The notes: generated by a model not told the origin, from the sequence alone. 64,000 nucleotides of DNA from an uncultured Lachnospiraceae bacterium (GCA_947627245.1 CANQVH010000003.1:1-64000), one strand, 5' to 3'; counted from the first letter of the stretch, positions 40,024 through 50,117 are shown. Program-made: numbers and translations.

Positions 40024-40707
40024 ATGAGAAAGTTTAGGCTTAGGATAACAATGCTTGTATGTATTTGTTTCGGTATATTCATGTTATGTGAAAGGGGAGA
40101 AGGGGCTAGGGGAAACACAAATTTGGCAGACGAAAATGCTTCTGAGATAGAATATGATTGTACAAATTTTATAATGAGCAGTTTAGCGGATACTTCAGAG
40201 TGCATGTTATGCGGTTCAGATAATAACAGTATAATACACTATTTGTGTGGTCGCAATGACTTGGGGATCATCTGTCTAAATTCATGGAATGTGCTTGAGC
40301 TGTATATTCATGATCCGGAATCATCGGAACAGCCAATAATAAGCAGCCTTTGCACTGGCAAAGAGGGATGTAAGATTTCAAGAACAAATCATGTGAGCCG
40401 TGGCATTGCACAAGTCAGTATTTGCTTAGGAGCGGAAAGCTTTTTAGACGTCGAAAAAGTGGGAAAGAGCGTTTGTCAGGATTGCTTGAATAGGCTGATT
40501 GAAATAACAGGAAACTATGATCTGGAAGCTGAACCAGACAAGATGTATGATTTGTGTCTGTATGATTTTCAAACAAAGAAGTTTTATCCGTTACAACCAA
40601 CAAACAAAGAATATTATGTACGGGATTACTATATCCATATAGACTATTCCGATGAACATATCGAGGTAACCTCTATATATGCACCGGAAACAGGCAGGGA
40701 GAAGTAA
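40024..40707 (+). CDS. Exported Cys-containing hypothetical protein
   Basis: N-terminal signal-like 'RKFRLRITMLVCICFGIFMLC'; otherwise no recognised family. Confidence 0.55.
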   Translation: MRKFRLRITMLVCICFGIFMLCERGEGARGNTNLADENASEIEYDCTNFIMSSLADTSECMLCGSDNNSIIHYLCGRNDLGIICLNSWNVLELYIHDPESSEQPIISSLCTGKEGCKISRTNHVSRGIAQVSICLGAESFLDVEKVGKSVCQDCLNRLIEITGNYDLEAEPDKMYDLCLYDFQTKKFYPLQPTNKEYYVRDYYIHIDYSDEHIEVTSIYAPETGREK

Positions 40708-40809
40708 ACGTGTGTGATATTCTGTTTTGGCGAAAAGTACCAGATTCTAACCTATTTGGGAGTTCTGATGTTTTAAAGACGTTAAAATACAAGATATTGA
40801 AAAATGTAA

Positions 40810-41004
40810 TTGACTGATACTATATATTGTGCTAACATATTATTGGGATTACATTTTTGTTCATCTGTTAGGCGGATGGATAACGACATTTCGTTCCGGT
40901 CATTCCGGGAGAAGAAGTTTGGCATCAATGCATTATTTTTAGAAAGAAAATAGCCATGACTCGGCTACGAAGCACTCAGAATGGAGGTTCTGGGTGCTTT
41001 TTTT
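40810..41004 (+). promoter_or_regulatory. Leader A: promoter, putative operator, structured leader and terminator upstream of the ssb operon
   Basis: TTGACT-17-TAACAT; hairpins CATCT/GGATG and TTCCGG/CCGGGA; terminator GCACTCAGAA...TTCTGGGTGC-TTTTTTT at 40972-41004. Confidence 0.65.
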
Positions 41005-41141
41005 GTTTTCTTTGCATTATTTTTGCCAGAAATATGCGTATAACTTGAAATGTAATTGAAAAAATCGAGATGACGATATTATACTATGGAAGGAGGATAG
41101 TTAAAGAATACGGATGGAATGCTTTACAAGCGATTCGACGT

Positions 41142-41173
41142 GGCACTAGGGAAAGCCCTAAGTGCCTGTTTTT
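41142..41173 (+). terminator. Second terminator-like hairpin between leader A and ssb
   Basis: GGCACTAGGG-aaag-CCCTAAGTGCC followed by TGTTTTT. Confidence 0.6.
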
Positions 41174-41301
41174 ATGTTAATTTCGGGTGATTCGTGTGTT
41201 TCTTGTGAAAGTAGGATACTAAGAGATGCGGCAGAACAGTAGTCTGCTGAAAATGTGATCTCGGATGAGGAAGATACTTTGATAACAAAAGGAGGACTCT
41301 G

Positions 41302-41967
41302 ATGAATAAAATGATTTTGCTGGGACGTTTGACAGCGGATCCGGAGGTTCGCGAATCGAAAGGAAAGGAGCCGATTACAATCAGTAATTTTCGGCTGGCA
41401 GTGAACCGCGCATATGTTCGTGAAGGTGATGAAGTAACAGCCGATTTTTTCTCGTGTACTGCATTTGGCAGGAAGGCTGAGTTTGTTGAGAGGTTTCTGG
41501 CGCAGGGCATTAAAGTACTTGTGACAGGGCGCATGCAGAACGATAACTATACAAATAGAGATGGCGATAAGGTCTACGGCATGAACCTGATTGTAGAGGA
41601 CATTGAGTTTGCAGAAAGCAAAAAGGCAAGTGAAGATGGTAACCGTGAAGATGATTACGTGGAGCGGGACAGATCAAGAAACAGCCGTTCCGGAAGATCA
41701 AGTGCCCGTAGCGAGGGTGAAGAAAGCCGTCGTGCTTCTTACAGGGATTCAAGGGAAGAAAACCGGGATCGTGAAAAATCTCGAAGGAATGAGTATAGCG
41801 AGCGCGAGGATTTAGGAAGACGCAGCGCCAGAGGTGACGCAGGCCGTGACGATGACGATGACTATGACGACAGAAGAGATTCCAGAAGTAGAAACGGCAG
41901 CCGCAGGAATGCGGACAATGATTTCATGGATATGGATGACGTTGATGCAGGAATGTTGTTTGATTAA
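41302..41967 (+). CDS. ssb: Single-stranded DNA-binding protein with long Arg/Ser/Asp-rich tail
   Basis: 'MNKMILLGRLTADPEVRES...NFRLAVNRAY...DFFSCTAFGRKAEFVERFLAQGIKVLVTGRMQ'. Confidence 0.94.
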   Translation: MNKMILLGRLTADPEVRESKGKEPITISNFRLAVNRAYVREGDEVTADFFSCTAFGRKAEFVERFLAQGIKVLVTGRMQNDNYTNRDGDKVYGMNLIVEDIEFAESKKASEDGNREDDYVERDRSRNSRSGRSSARSEGEESRRASYRDSREENRDREKSRRNEYSEREDLGRRSARGDAGRDDDDDYDDRRDSRSRNGSRRNADNDFMDMDDVDAGMLFD

Positions 41968-42017
41968 GAAGAACAAGTTGCAGGGGATTTACTCCCCTGC
42001 AATGGAAAGGAAATTCT

Positions 42018-42704
42018 ATGGATGAGAAGATCAGGAGATTTATAGAACGGAACAAGAGAATTATGGCTGCCTCAGGACTGGTGGGATTTCTAGTTACACC
42101 GTTTTTATGGCCCTTTTTTTTGGCAATCATATTCAGCACGTTTCGTCTGGCGGTTCCCATATTCCTGATCATGCTGGGCTTTAAGATGGTCTGCCGGAGT
42201 TGTGGGAAAGCAGAACAAGGATCATCCAGCAAACAGGACATGGAATCGGGGACAATTAGTGGAAGGTCGGAAAATAGTGATACACAGGAAAGGGAAGGTG
42301 GATATGAGCAGAGGGAAAAGATTGTTTCAGAACCATCAGGTTCGGAGACTCAACCTGTACCAGAATCCGGGCAGGGTAAAAACAAAGGGCAGAATCTCGA
42401 AACGGGAACAGAAGACAGAAAGAGGGCTCTTAATTGGTACCATGCCGAGGGCAGAGATGTGATCCTCAGACTTGCGAAACGTATGCAGCAGGGAGGCTAT
42501 GCCGGAATGTCAATCCAGAACGACGGCCTATGCTTTGTGAAAGAAAGAAAAGGATATAAGCGCATCGGCGCAGTACGGAATTTTCCAGAGAAACAAATGG
42601 ATGTGGTCGCCGGATTGCTGAAGCGCGAAGGAATTACATATGTAAAAGTACATGGAAAATATATTTTATTGTTCTGGAAGCGGAAGGAAGGAGGCTACCA
42701 TTGA
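42018..42704 (+). CDS. Membrane-anchored hypothetical protein
   Basis: N-terminal TM segments, charged linker, and a C-terminal domain with no recognised family. Confidence 0.6.
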   Translation: MDEKIRRFIERNKRIMAASGLVGFLVTPFLWPFFLAIIFSTFRLAVPIFLIMLGFKMVCRSCGKAEQGSSSKQDMESGTISGRSENSDTQEREGGYEQREKIVSEPSGSETQPVPESGQGKNKGQNLETGTEDRKRALNWYHAEGRDVILRLAKRMQQGGYAGMSIQNDGLCFVKERKGYKRIGAVRNFPEKQMDVVAGLLKREGITYVKVHGKYILLFWKRKEGGYH

Positions 42705-44926
42705 TCCAGTGCAGGCCGCTTGAGAGAATCTACTACAATCCCGAGAATGGATATACTGTTGCAGTATATGAAACAGACGAAGAAATCCCGGAGGAAGCAG
42801 TAGCGAGTCGAGGAAATGGGGCAAACTGCTTTCGGGCGGTCGGAAATGAGTTGCCTCTTGCGCAGGGACTTATGATTCAGCTTGAAGGTGAGTGGAAGAA
42901 ATCAAATTATGGACCGCAATATGCTGTACGGAATTTTAGTATTAATACCCCTACCACCAAAGAAGGTATTGAAGGATATCTCTCTTCCGGTCTTATAAAG
43001 GGAATTGGGCCTGTGACGGCAAGACGTATCGTCGGACGGTTCGGGTTTAGTACATTTGATGTGATGGATCACGCGCCGGAACGGCTCTTGGAAATTCAGG
43101 GCATAACGGATACGAAACTGCAGGAGATCATGAGTAGCTATCAAAGAAACAGTATCATACGTTCTTTGATGGTATATTTGTCTCCACTTGGGGCGACTCC
43201 GAGAATGGCAATGCGCATTCAGGAACACTTTGGGGAAGCTGCTGTCAGCATTGTCAAGGAAAATCCATACCGGTTGTGTGAAGTACGGGGATTTGGGTTC
43301 AAGACAGTCGATCCGATTGCGTCCAAATCTCGAAATTTCCGACCGGAAGATCCTTTGAGGATCAAAGCAGCGATTCGATATGTGTTGGATGAATCCGAGA
43401 ATGAAGGGCATCTATTCCTATATAGCAGGGAGATTTTGGAGCGTACGTCGCTGCTTTTGAACCATAAGAAAAGTAAAGGGCATGTTTCAGATCGGGCAAT
43501 CAAGGATGCGGGGAATGAGATGGTTACTGAGGACATGGAACTTATCGCTGGGTATGGCAAAAGTATTTATACAGAGCATAATTACAAGGCAGAACGCGAC
43601 GCGGCAAAGGATATTGTGCGAATCTTCTATGGTAATGTAGAGAAAATTGATATCAATCCATACCTTGAGAGGGTACAGAAAAAGGAGAGAATCGTTTTGG
43701 CAGAAAGGCAAAAGGAGGCTGTCCGGACTGCATTCCGCCATGGTGTAAGTATTATTACAGGTGGACCAGGCTGTGGCAAGACAACAGTAATCCGCATTAT
43801 TATAGCCATTCAGAACGAAATTGACCGTGATGCCATGATTCTTTTATGTGCCCCGACAGGTAAAGCTCGCAGGAGAATGTTTGAAAGTACGGGATACCCC
43901 GCATTGACAATTCAGAAAGCACTTGGCAGAACCGGGATGAACGGAGAGGAGAATTGGAACGAATCGGAATTGCTTGCAGATGATCTGATTGTAGCGGATG
44001 AGTTTTCTATGGTGGATATGAGACTTGCAAACCAGCTCTTTTCAAACGTGAAAAGTGGATGTCGCTTGATACTTGTCGGAGATAAGAACCAGATCCCATC
44101 AGTAGGACCAGGGAATGTGTTCAAGGAACTGATTGAGTCTGAAGTGGTTCCGGTTACAGTGTTGGATACCTGTTTCCGGCAGGCGAAGAATTCAACAATC
44201 AACAGGAATGCAGAAAAGATTAATAATAACGATACAAAGCTCTTGAGGGACGATACTTTTCAAGTATATACGGCGAGCAACGATCAGGACGCGATGGACA
44301 AGATTGTCGAGATTTATCGAAATGAGTGGGAACTGCTCGGAAAAGATGTGGATGCGATTCAAGTGCTGTCCCCATTTAGGAAGAAAACAAAAGTGGGAGC
44401 AGACGCTCTGAATGATGTGCTTCGGGAGATTGTTAATCCAGAACGGCGCGGGAAAAGACAGGTCAAAAATGGAAATAGCATTTATCGACTTGGAGACAAG
44501 GTGATGCAAACAAAAAACCAGGACGAGATTTCAAACGGAGATATCGGGAATGTTTGCAGGTTTTATCGCGAAGATGGGAAAGAGAAGATGGAAGTGGATT
44601 TTGGCGATGACCGCTTTAAGAGCTATGAACAAGATGATATCTGGCCGCTTACCCATGCTTACGCGATGAGTGTCCATAAAAGCCAGGGTAGCGAATATGA
44701 CGTCGTGATCCTGCCAATGCTCCCATGTTTTTACCGCATGCTGAAACGTAATATTTTTTATACGGCCGTGACAAGAGCAAAAAGAAGGGTGATCATTGTC
44801 GGAAGCTGGTATGCGATATGGCAGGCAATCCATAACAATGACACGGAGAAGCGCAATACGTTGTATGGAATGCGGGTAAGGGAATTTAGCGAGAAAGCAA
44901 ACAGACGCCAGAAGAGAATTGCATAG
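42701..44926 (+). CDS. RecD2-like SF1B helicase
   Basis: HhH region 'GYLSSGLIKGIGPVTARRIVGRFG', Walker A 'ITGGPGCGKTTVIRI', 'ADEFSMVDMRLANQLF', 'HAYAMSVHKSQGSEYDVVILP'. Confidence 0.92.
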   Translation: MIQCRPLERIYYNPENGYTVAVYETDEEIPEEAVASRGNGANCFRAVGNELPLAQGLMIQLEGEWKKSNYGPQYAVRNFSINTPTTKEGIEGYLSSGLIKGIGPVTARRIVGRFGFSTFDVMDHAPERLLEIQGITDTKLQEIMSSYQRNSIIRSLMVYLSPLGATPRMAMRIQEHFGEAAVSIVKENPYRLCEVRGFGFKTVDPIASKSRNFRPEDPLRIKAAIRYVLDESENEGHLFLYSREILERTSLLLNHKKSKGHVSDRAIKDAGNEMVTEDMELIAGYGKSIYTEHNYKAERDAAKDIVRIFYGNVEKIDINPYLERVQKKERIVLAERQKEAVRTAFRHGVSIITGGPGCGKTTVIRIIIAIQNEIDRDAMILLCAPTGKARRRMFESTGYPALTIQKALGRTGMNGEENWNESELLADDLIVADEFSMVDMRLANQLFSNVKSGCRLILVGDKNQIPSVGPGNVFKELIESEVVPVTVLDTCFRQAKNSTINRNAEKINNNDTKLLRDDTFQVYTASNDQDAMDKIVEIYRNEWELLGKDVDAIQVLSPFRKKTKVGADALNDVLREIVNPERRGKRQVKNGNSIYRLGDKVMQTKNQDEISNGDIGNVCRFYREDGKEKMEVDFGDDRFKSYEQDDIWPLTHAYAMSVHKSQGSEYDVVILPMLPCFYRMLKRNIFYTAVTRAKRRVIIVGSWYAIWQAIHNNDTEKRNTLYGMRVREFSEKANRRQKRIA

Positions 44927-44936
44927 GAGGAATAAG

Positions 44937-45395
44937 ATGCTGGGAAGTAGAAAAAAAGAGATTGAGCTCTTGAAAAAGAGAAACGAAGCACTGAAGGCAG
45001 AGAAAGAGGCTTTGAATCAGATCATTGATAAAGCGGATGAGGAACACAGAGAAATGCAGTTGAAAGTCTGGAAACTGGAAAGTGAACTGGCACAGGCAAG
45101 ATTGGACGGAAGACAGATGGATCAGAAGCTTAGGTCTGAGTTGTGGCAGCAGGTTCATAAGGCATTGACTGGGAAAGCTACGGAAAATAGTATAAGAACC
45201 GAAAATTGCTGTAGGTGTTTTAATGATCCTAGCGGAGTATGGAAAGTTGTTACAGTTGAAGGATCTGAGCTGGCATCTTTGCGCAGTGCTGAAGATGCAT
45301 ATTGTTATAGCGTGCTTTATCAGATTTTTAAAATGCGACCGGAAGCACGAGCTTCGATGGAAGGGTATCTGGAACGGTTTCGGAAAAGCGCATAA
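44937..45395 (+). CDS. Coiled-coil hypothetical protein
   Basis: ATG at 44937 with RBS aggagg; heptad-rich N-terminus. Confidence 0.6.
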   Translation: MLGSRKKEIELLKKRNEALKAEKEALNQIIDKADEEHREMQLKVWKLESELAQARLDGRQMDQKLRSELWQQVHKALTGKATENSIRTENCCRCFNDPSGVWKVVTVEGSELASLRSAEDAYCYSVLYQIFKMRPEARASMEGYLERFRKSA

Positions 45396-45452
45396 TGAAC
45401 TATTTACGGGGAGGGACGGTGGTTTCTCCCCCTTTATTTGTTGGAGGTGTAA

Positions 45453-47045
45453 ATGAAATATAACGTAGAGGAATTCTATCCAACCCCGAAAAGTTTGTTA
45501 GAAAAGGCGACTGCAGAGATTAAATGGTGGATGGTAAAAACAATCTTGGAGCCATCTGCAGGAAAAGGTGATATCGTAGATTATATTTGCGGGTGCAGTA
45601 AATATTTAACATGGCAGAAGGACGCGGACATAGACTGCGTTGAGATCGATCATGATCTAAGAAGTATATTGACAGGGAAAGGATATAGGGTGATCCATGA
45701 CGATTTCCTTACATTCCGCACATATAAAAGATACGATCTGATCATTATGAATCCTCCATTCAGTACAGGGGCAAGACATCTTATGAAAGCATTGGATATG
45801 CAGAAACACGGGGGTGCATTAATCTGTATTCTTAATGCTGAAACAATACGGAATCCATATACTAGTGAGCGTAAGGTGTTGATGAATAGGTTGAAAGAAG
45901 CCGGCGCAGATATCCAGTTCTTGAAAGGTGAGTTTCATTTAGCCGAACGGAGATCGGAAGTAGAAGTCGCACTAATTAAAGTGAAAATCGACGAGGAAGA
46001 ACAGCCGAGTTTCTTTTTCGATGAAATGAAACAGAAATCCTATCAAGAGTATATAGAGAGGAAGGGTACGGAGCTTGCGCCTGTCGACTATAAAAAAGCA
46101 ATGGTTGCAATGTATAACTTGGAGGCTTCGGCAGGTATTGCGTTAATTAACGAGTATAGAGCATTAAAACCACATATCCTGGAGGATCTACGTTCCGATT
46201 TGAATCAGAATGGAGCGATACTCAAATTGCAGGTTTTGCATGGAGATCTGTCTGTAAATTGTTACGTGAAAGCATTAAGGAAGAAATATTGGAATGCAAT
46301 ATTTCGTAATCCTATATTAGTAGGGAAGATGACAACGAACCTTTTACGACAGTATCTTGAACAGGTGGAAAAGCTGAGTGATTATGATTTTTCACTCTAT
46401 AACATTAATTGCATTCAGGAAGATATAGCCAACAAGCTTGTATGGGGAGTGGAGGACTGTATCAACAAGCTCTTTGATGAGCTATCCTTCCAATATTCAT
46501 ATAGCGATGAGCTCCGCAGCAATATTCATTATTATAATGGTTGGAAGACGAACAAAGCATGGTATATCAATAAGAAGGTAATTCTGCCTGGTATGAGAGC
46601 TTTCTCTGTATTCAGCGGAGAATTTGAACCTGATAGAAAAGTGATCAGTAAACTTTCCGATATTGAGAAGGCATTGAATTATCTTGATGGTGGGCTAACT
46701 GAAGCCAAGGATCTGACGGAGGCTATTAATACCGCTAAAAAGGCAGGTCAGACAAAAAAGATTCCGTTGAAATATTTCTATGCTACATTTTATAGAAAAG
46801 GAACCTGCCACATTGAATTTCTTGACAATGATCTTCTTAAGAAACTGAATATCTTCGGTAGCCAGAGGAAAAAATGGCTTCCGCCAGGATATGGTAGAAA
46901 ACCGTACCGGATGTTGGAACCAGAAGAGAAGGCGGCCGTAGATTCGTTTGAGGGCGAGGAGGCATACCACAGGACTTTGGAGAAGGCAGATTACTTTATT
47001 TATGATCCAACGAAGTCCGTAAAGATGTTGGAAGCAGTAGCATAG
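45453..47045 (+). CDS. Class I SAM-dependent DNA methyltransferase-like protein (possible DUF4942 C-terminus)
   Basis: 'EFYPTPKSLLEKA', 'ILEPSAGKGDIVDYI', 'YDLIIMNPPFSTGARHLMKAL'. Confidence 0.85.
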   Translation: MKYNVEEFYPTPKSLLEKATAEIKWWMVKTILEPSAGKGDIVDYICGCSKYLTWQKDADIDCVEIDHDLRSILTGKGYRVIHDDFLTFRTYKRYDLIIMNPPFSTGARHLMKALDMQKHGGALICILNAETIRNPYTSERKVLMNRLKEAGADIQFLKGEFHLAERRSEVEVALIKVKIDEEEQPSFFFDEMKQKSYQEYIERKGTELAPVDYKKAMVAMYNLEASAGIALINEYRALKPHILEDLRSDLNQNGAILKLQVLHGDLSVNCYVKALRKKYWNAIFRNPILVGKMTTNLLRQYLEQVEKLSDYDFSLYNINCIQEDIANKLVWGVEDCINKLFDELSFQYSYSDELRSNIHYYNGWKTNKAWYINKKVILPGMRAFSVFSGEFEPDRKVISKLSDIEKALNYLDGGLTEAKDLTEAINTAKKAGQTKKIPLKYFYATFYRKGTCHIEFLDNDLLKKLNIFGSQRKKWLPPGYGRKPYRMLEPEEKAAVDSFEGEEAYHRTLEKADYFIYDPTKSVKMLEAVA

Positions 47046-47062
47046 CAGAAAGGAGGAACTGC

Positions 47063-47236
47063 ATGGATAACAGTTACTATGAGGAACAGTTGGAGGAAAA
47101 AGATAAGGAGATTAACTTGCTTGAGACCCAGCTTGATCAGTGCCAGAGAGAAATACGTCGACTTCATAGCGTGTGCCGTGATTATCAGAAAAGCCTTGAA
47201 GATATGAAAAGCCAGATTTGTCAGCAGGACGAATAA
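47063..47236 (+). CDS. Small coiled-coil protein (57 aa)
   Basis: RBS aaaggagg, ATG at 47063: MDNSYYEEQLEEKDKEINLLETQLDQCQREIRRLHSVCRDYQKSLEDMKSQICQQDE. Not in the supplied ORF list. Confidence 0.65.
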   Translation: MDNSYYEEQLEEKDKEINLLETQLDQCQREIRRLHSVCRDYQKSLEDMKSQICQQDE

Positions 47237-47300
47237 TCTGGGCTTTCATATGATTACATCTTTGGTTTATAGTGCGCATTGACGATATGGAGGGTTCAGT

Positions 47301-47645
47301 ATGAAAAAGGTTAAGAAGAAAAATATTATGAAGAAAATGATTTCAAAAGCAACGATCGATAGTTTGTTTGAGGATGGCTTTAGCCTCATACGTTTATATG
47401 AGAATGTGGCACGGGAGTTTGGCCTCCCGGTAGCGGAAAACATAGTATATGACTGCAGAAAAATTGTCGTTGCTTCCAGTATCATGACTCACTGGTACGA
47501 ACAGTGCAAAGAGATATACGGGAAAGGAGGTACGTATGAGCTGACAAGTCTTCTCCTTAATTATGGTCCAAAAGCGAGTGAGAATCTTGAAGATGGGGAG
47601 GTTGAGATCGAAGAAGGATATGCAATAGAGAAGGCAGCAGCGTAG
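47301..47645 (+). CDS. Hypothetical protein
   Basis: 114-aa ORF in operon context. Confidence 0.55.
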   Translation: MKKVKKKNIMKKMISKATIDSLFEDGFSLIRLYENVAREFGLPVAENIVYDCRKIVVASSIMTHWYEQCKEIYGKGGTYELTSLLLNYGPKASENLEDGEVEIEEGYAIEKAAA

Positions 47646-47710
47646 CATACGAGAATGACCGGGCGGGGGCTTTGCCCCTCCCGGTTTCAGAAAAACAGGA
47701 GAGGATTAGG

Positions 47711-47902
47711 ATGGCAGAAATAAAAAAATGTAGATTATGTTCTAAAAATCTGAATTCATGGGACAAGCGGCTTTCGCGGACTTTTGCATATAAATTTCCG
47801 CTGTGTGAAGACTGTATTGCAGAGGAATATGGCATGGAAAAGGAATACTTCCGAAATCGGATGGAAGAAATATATGATATGCGGCCATGCGTAGGATTAT
47901 AG
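47711..47902 (+). CDS. Small zinc-finger-like protein
   Basis: 'MAEIKKCRLCSKN...LCEDCIAEEYGM' paired CxxC motifs; ATG after 'aggagaggattagg'. Confidence 0.6.
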   Translation: MAEIKKCRLCSKNLNSWDKRLSRTFAYKFPLCEDCIAEEYGMEKEYFRNRMEEIYDMRPCVGL

Positions 47903-47942
47903 TATGGAACAAAATATAGAAAGAGGGAAGTGAGGTGGGAAC

Positions 47943-49091
47943 ATGCATGAGTACAACCGACTTACCCGAGTTCTGGTTGATAAGGGATATGATGCTTTGA
48001 GATATCCGGCTTATGTGAAGATACCGTCAGGGTATGATTACATGACAGATCCACTCGATAATCCCTATGGTGGATTTGAATATCGGGAGGATTATATCAG
48101 GAAAGCCTCTTTTTTGACTGGATGTGGGCTTTATGCAATGGGAGAGACATGCTTTCATGATTTGGGGTTTATGGGAATTGATTGGCGTTTTGAAAACAAT
48201 AATCCAGTAATTCTTTGCCCATATTATAAATATGATTGTATGCAGAACCATGCGCTTTTACGGCAAACAGGTGAAACTAAAGGCTTGTGTTTCTGCGTAT
48301 GCCGCAGGACAGATGTCTATGTGTATGAAAGAAGCCTAGAATTTGTACGTAATAAGAGTGATACAGAAAAGAGATATCTGTATCAGGAATTCATTGAAAA
48401 ACATAACGACCGTGTATGCCCGGTTCATATGACTTATGATGAAAAGAGAAAAGCATGGAATTTTAGATATGATCCGATTAAATGTGCATCAGATTGCACG
48501 AAATCGTTTTGTCCGGTTCGGGGAAAAACAATTTCAGCAAAAAGAGGCAATGTGTTCTATGATCTAATGGTCAGGACGCGCCGAAAGGACGACACATTCT
48601 TTGACGGTCAGCCGGTTATTTCCTTAACAAAAGGAAAACGGTTTCTGCCTAAGCCGGCTTCAATTGATATTTGCCGAGAGATTGTAAAAATGGGCGGTGA
48701 ACATATTAAAAAGAAAGAATGGTGGAATCGGTATTCAATGTGGCATATTTATGATCCGGATTTGCAGATCGAAGTTCAAAATGTAAGAGCTGAGGTACGG
48801 GAAAACCGTGACCTTATGAAAGATTTGGAGGATATCAAAAACGGGATAGATGTAGTGCATGAGTCAGACCGGGTTGAGGATGAAAAGGAGAAAAGAAGAG
48901 CCAGAAAAGAACAACGCAAGAAAAAGCGGGTAACGACTATGGAGAAAAAGCTGGTGCAATATGGCTTTAACATGATGGATGCGAACGACCAGCGATTAGC
49001 AAAAAAGTTGTTTTCAGAGGAGGAATTGCAAATGTTGGAACATGAGCATCTTAATACACCGATTCAGATGTCATTGTTCGATTTTCAATGA
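47943..49091 (+). CDS. Cys-rich hypothetical protein
   Basis: Long ORF with RBS, several Cys clusters and a basic coiled-coil C-terminus. Confidence 0.6.
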   Translation: MHEYNRLTRVLVDKGYDALRYPAYVKIPSGYDYMTDPLDNPYGGFEYREDYIRKASFLTGCGLYAMGETCFHDLGFMGIDWRFENNNPVILCPYYKYDCMQNHALLRQTGETKGLCFCVCRRTDVYVYERSLEFVRNKSDTEKRYLYQEFIEKHNDRVCPVHMTYDEKRKAWNFRYDPIKCASDCTKSFCPVRGKTISAKRGNVFYDLMVRTRRKDDTFFDGQPVISLTKGKRFLPKPASIDICREIVKMGGEHIKKKEWWNRYSMWHIYDPDLQIEVQNVRAEVRENRDLMKDLEDIKNGIDVVHESDRVEDEKEKRRARKEQRKKKRVTTMEKKLVQYGFNMMDANDQRLAKKLFSEEELQMLEHEHLNTPIQMSLFDFQ

Positions 49092-49217
49092 ACATTTTCG
49101 ATAGAATATCTCATAAAAGGACAATAAAAAGAGCCTGACAAATGTAACATTTTATGATATATTAATTAATAACATGATTAGAATCTATGACAATATGGGT
49201 TTGGAGAAATAGGGAGA

Positions 49218-49577
49218 ATGAGTTGTCTGGGGAATATTCTATGGTTTATTTTTGGTGGTTGCATTAGCGGTTTAAATTGGTGCCTGGCAGGTTGCTTATG
49301 GTCAGCTACTATAATCGGACTGCCTGTTGGACTTCAATGTTTTAAGTTTGCTGTGCTGAGTTTCTTCCCATTCGGAAAAGATGTTGTTTATGGGGGTGGG
49401 GTAGGCTCTTTGCTGCTTAATATAATATGGCTTTTAGTATCAGGTATTCCGCTGGCAGTAATCCATGCTGTTTTGGGAATAGTTTTGTGCTGTACATTCA
49501 TTGGAATTCCTTTTGGTTTACAACAGTTCAAACTTGCAAAGCTTGCGTTAATGCCATTTGGCGCAGAAATACAATGA
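49218..49577 (+). CDS. YccF-domain membrane protein
   Basis: Repeat 'GCLWSATIIGLPVGLQCFKFAVLSFFPFG...GIVLCCTFIGIPFGLQQFKLAKLALMPFG'. Confidence 0.85.
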   Translation: MSCLGNILWFIFGGCISGLNWCLAGCLWSATIIGLPVGLQCFKFAVLSFFPFGKDVVYGGGVGSLLLNIIWLLVSGIPLAVIHAVLGIVLCCTFIGIPFGLQQFKLAKLALMPFGAEIQ

Positions 49578-49637
49578 ATAGTATTGAATATGTATTGATT
49601 AGAAATATATTTGTGCAATAGTCTGGAGGAATGAATA

Positions 49638-50021
49638 GTGGAAGAAACAAAAAAAATGAAAGTTGCTATCTATTGCCGGACAGCTACTGACAATGATAAG
49701 AATCAAAACTTGGAATCACAGAAAGAAAAGCTTTTACATTACGCGAAACAGCAGGGTTATACTGTTGTAAAGACGATTGCCGAAAAAGCGAGTGGCAGCA
49801 ACATTGATCGTTCTGGTATACGAACGATTTATGGGCTGGCAGAGAAACACGATATCGATGCTGTATTAGCCGTGGATTATGCGCGCTTAGGCAGAAACTC
49901 TTTAGATATGATCAATCTGGAGAAGACTTTGAAAAAGTGGCATGTTCAGTTGGAAACTTTGCAGAGTAATCAGCCATCGCATTTTTGGGATGCGAAGCAA
50001 CGCAATAATCATCGTTGCTGA
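49638..50021 (+). CDS. Solo serine-recombinase N-terminal domain, catalytic Ser replaced by Ala
   Basis: 'KVAIYCRTATDNDKNQNLESQKEKLLHYAKQQGY...VLAVDYARLGRNSLDMINLEKTL'. The usual RVST is RTAT; no C-terminal DNA-binding domain. Confidence 0.8.
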   Translation: MEETKKMKVAIYCRTATDNDKNQNLESQKEKLLHYAKQQGYTVVKTIAEKASGSNIDRSGIRTIYGLAEKHDIDAVLAVDYARLGRNSLDMINLEKTLKKWHVQLETLQSNQPSHFWDAKQRNNHRC

Positions 50022-50040
50022 GGGCAATACGAGATTAGAA

Positions 50041-50073
50041 ACGCCCGCGGGTCAAATTCCCGTGGGTGTTTTT
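50041..50073 (+). terminator. Intrinsic terminator
   Basis: ACGCCCGCGGG...CCCGTGGGTGT followed by TTTTT. Confidence 0.75.
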
Positions 50074-50117
50074 AAAAGATGGGAAACAGCAAGACACAAT
50101 ATCTAGCATACAAAAGA

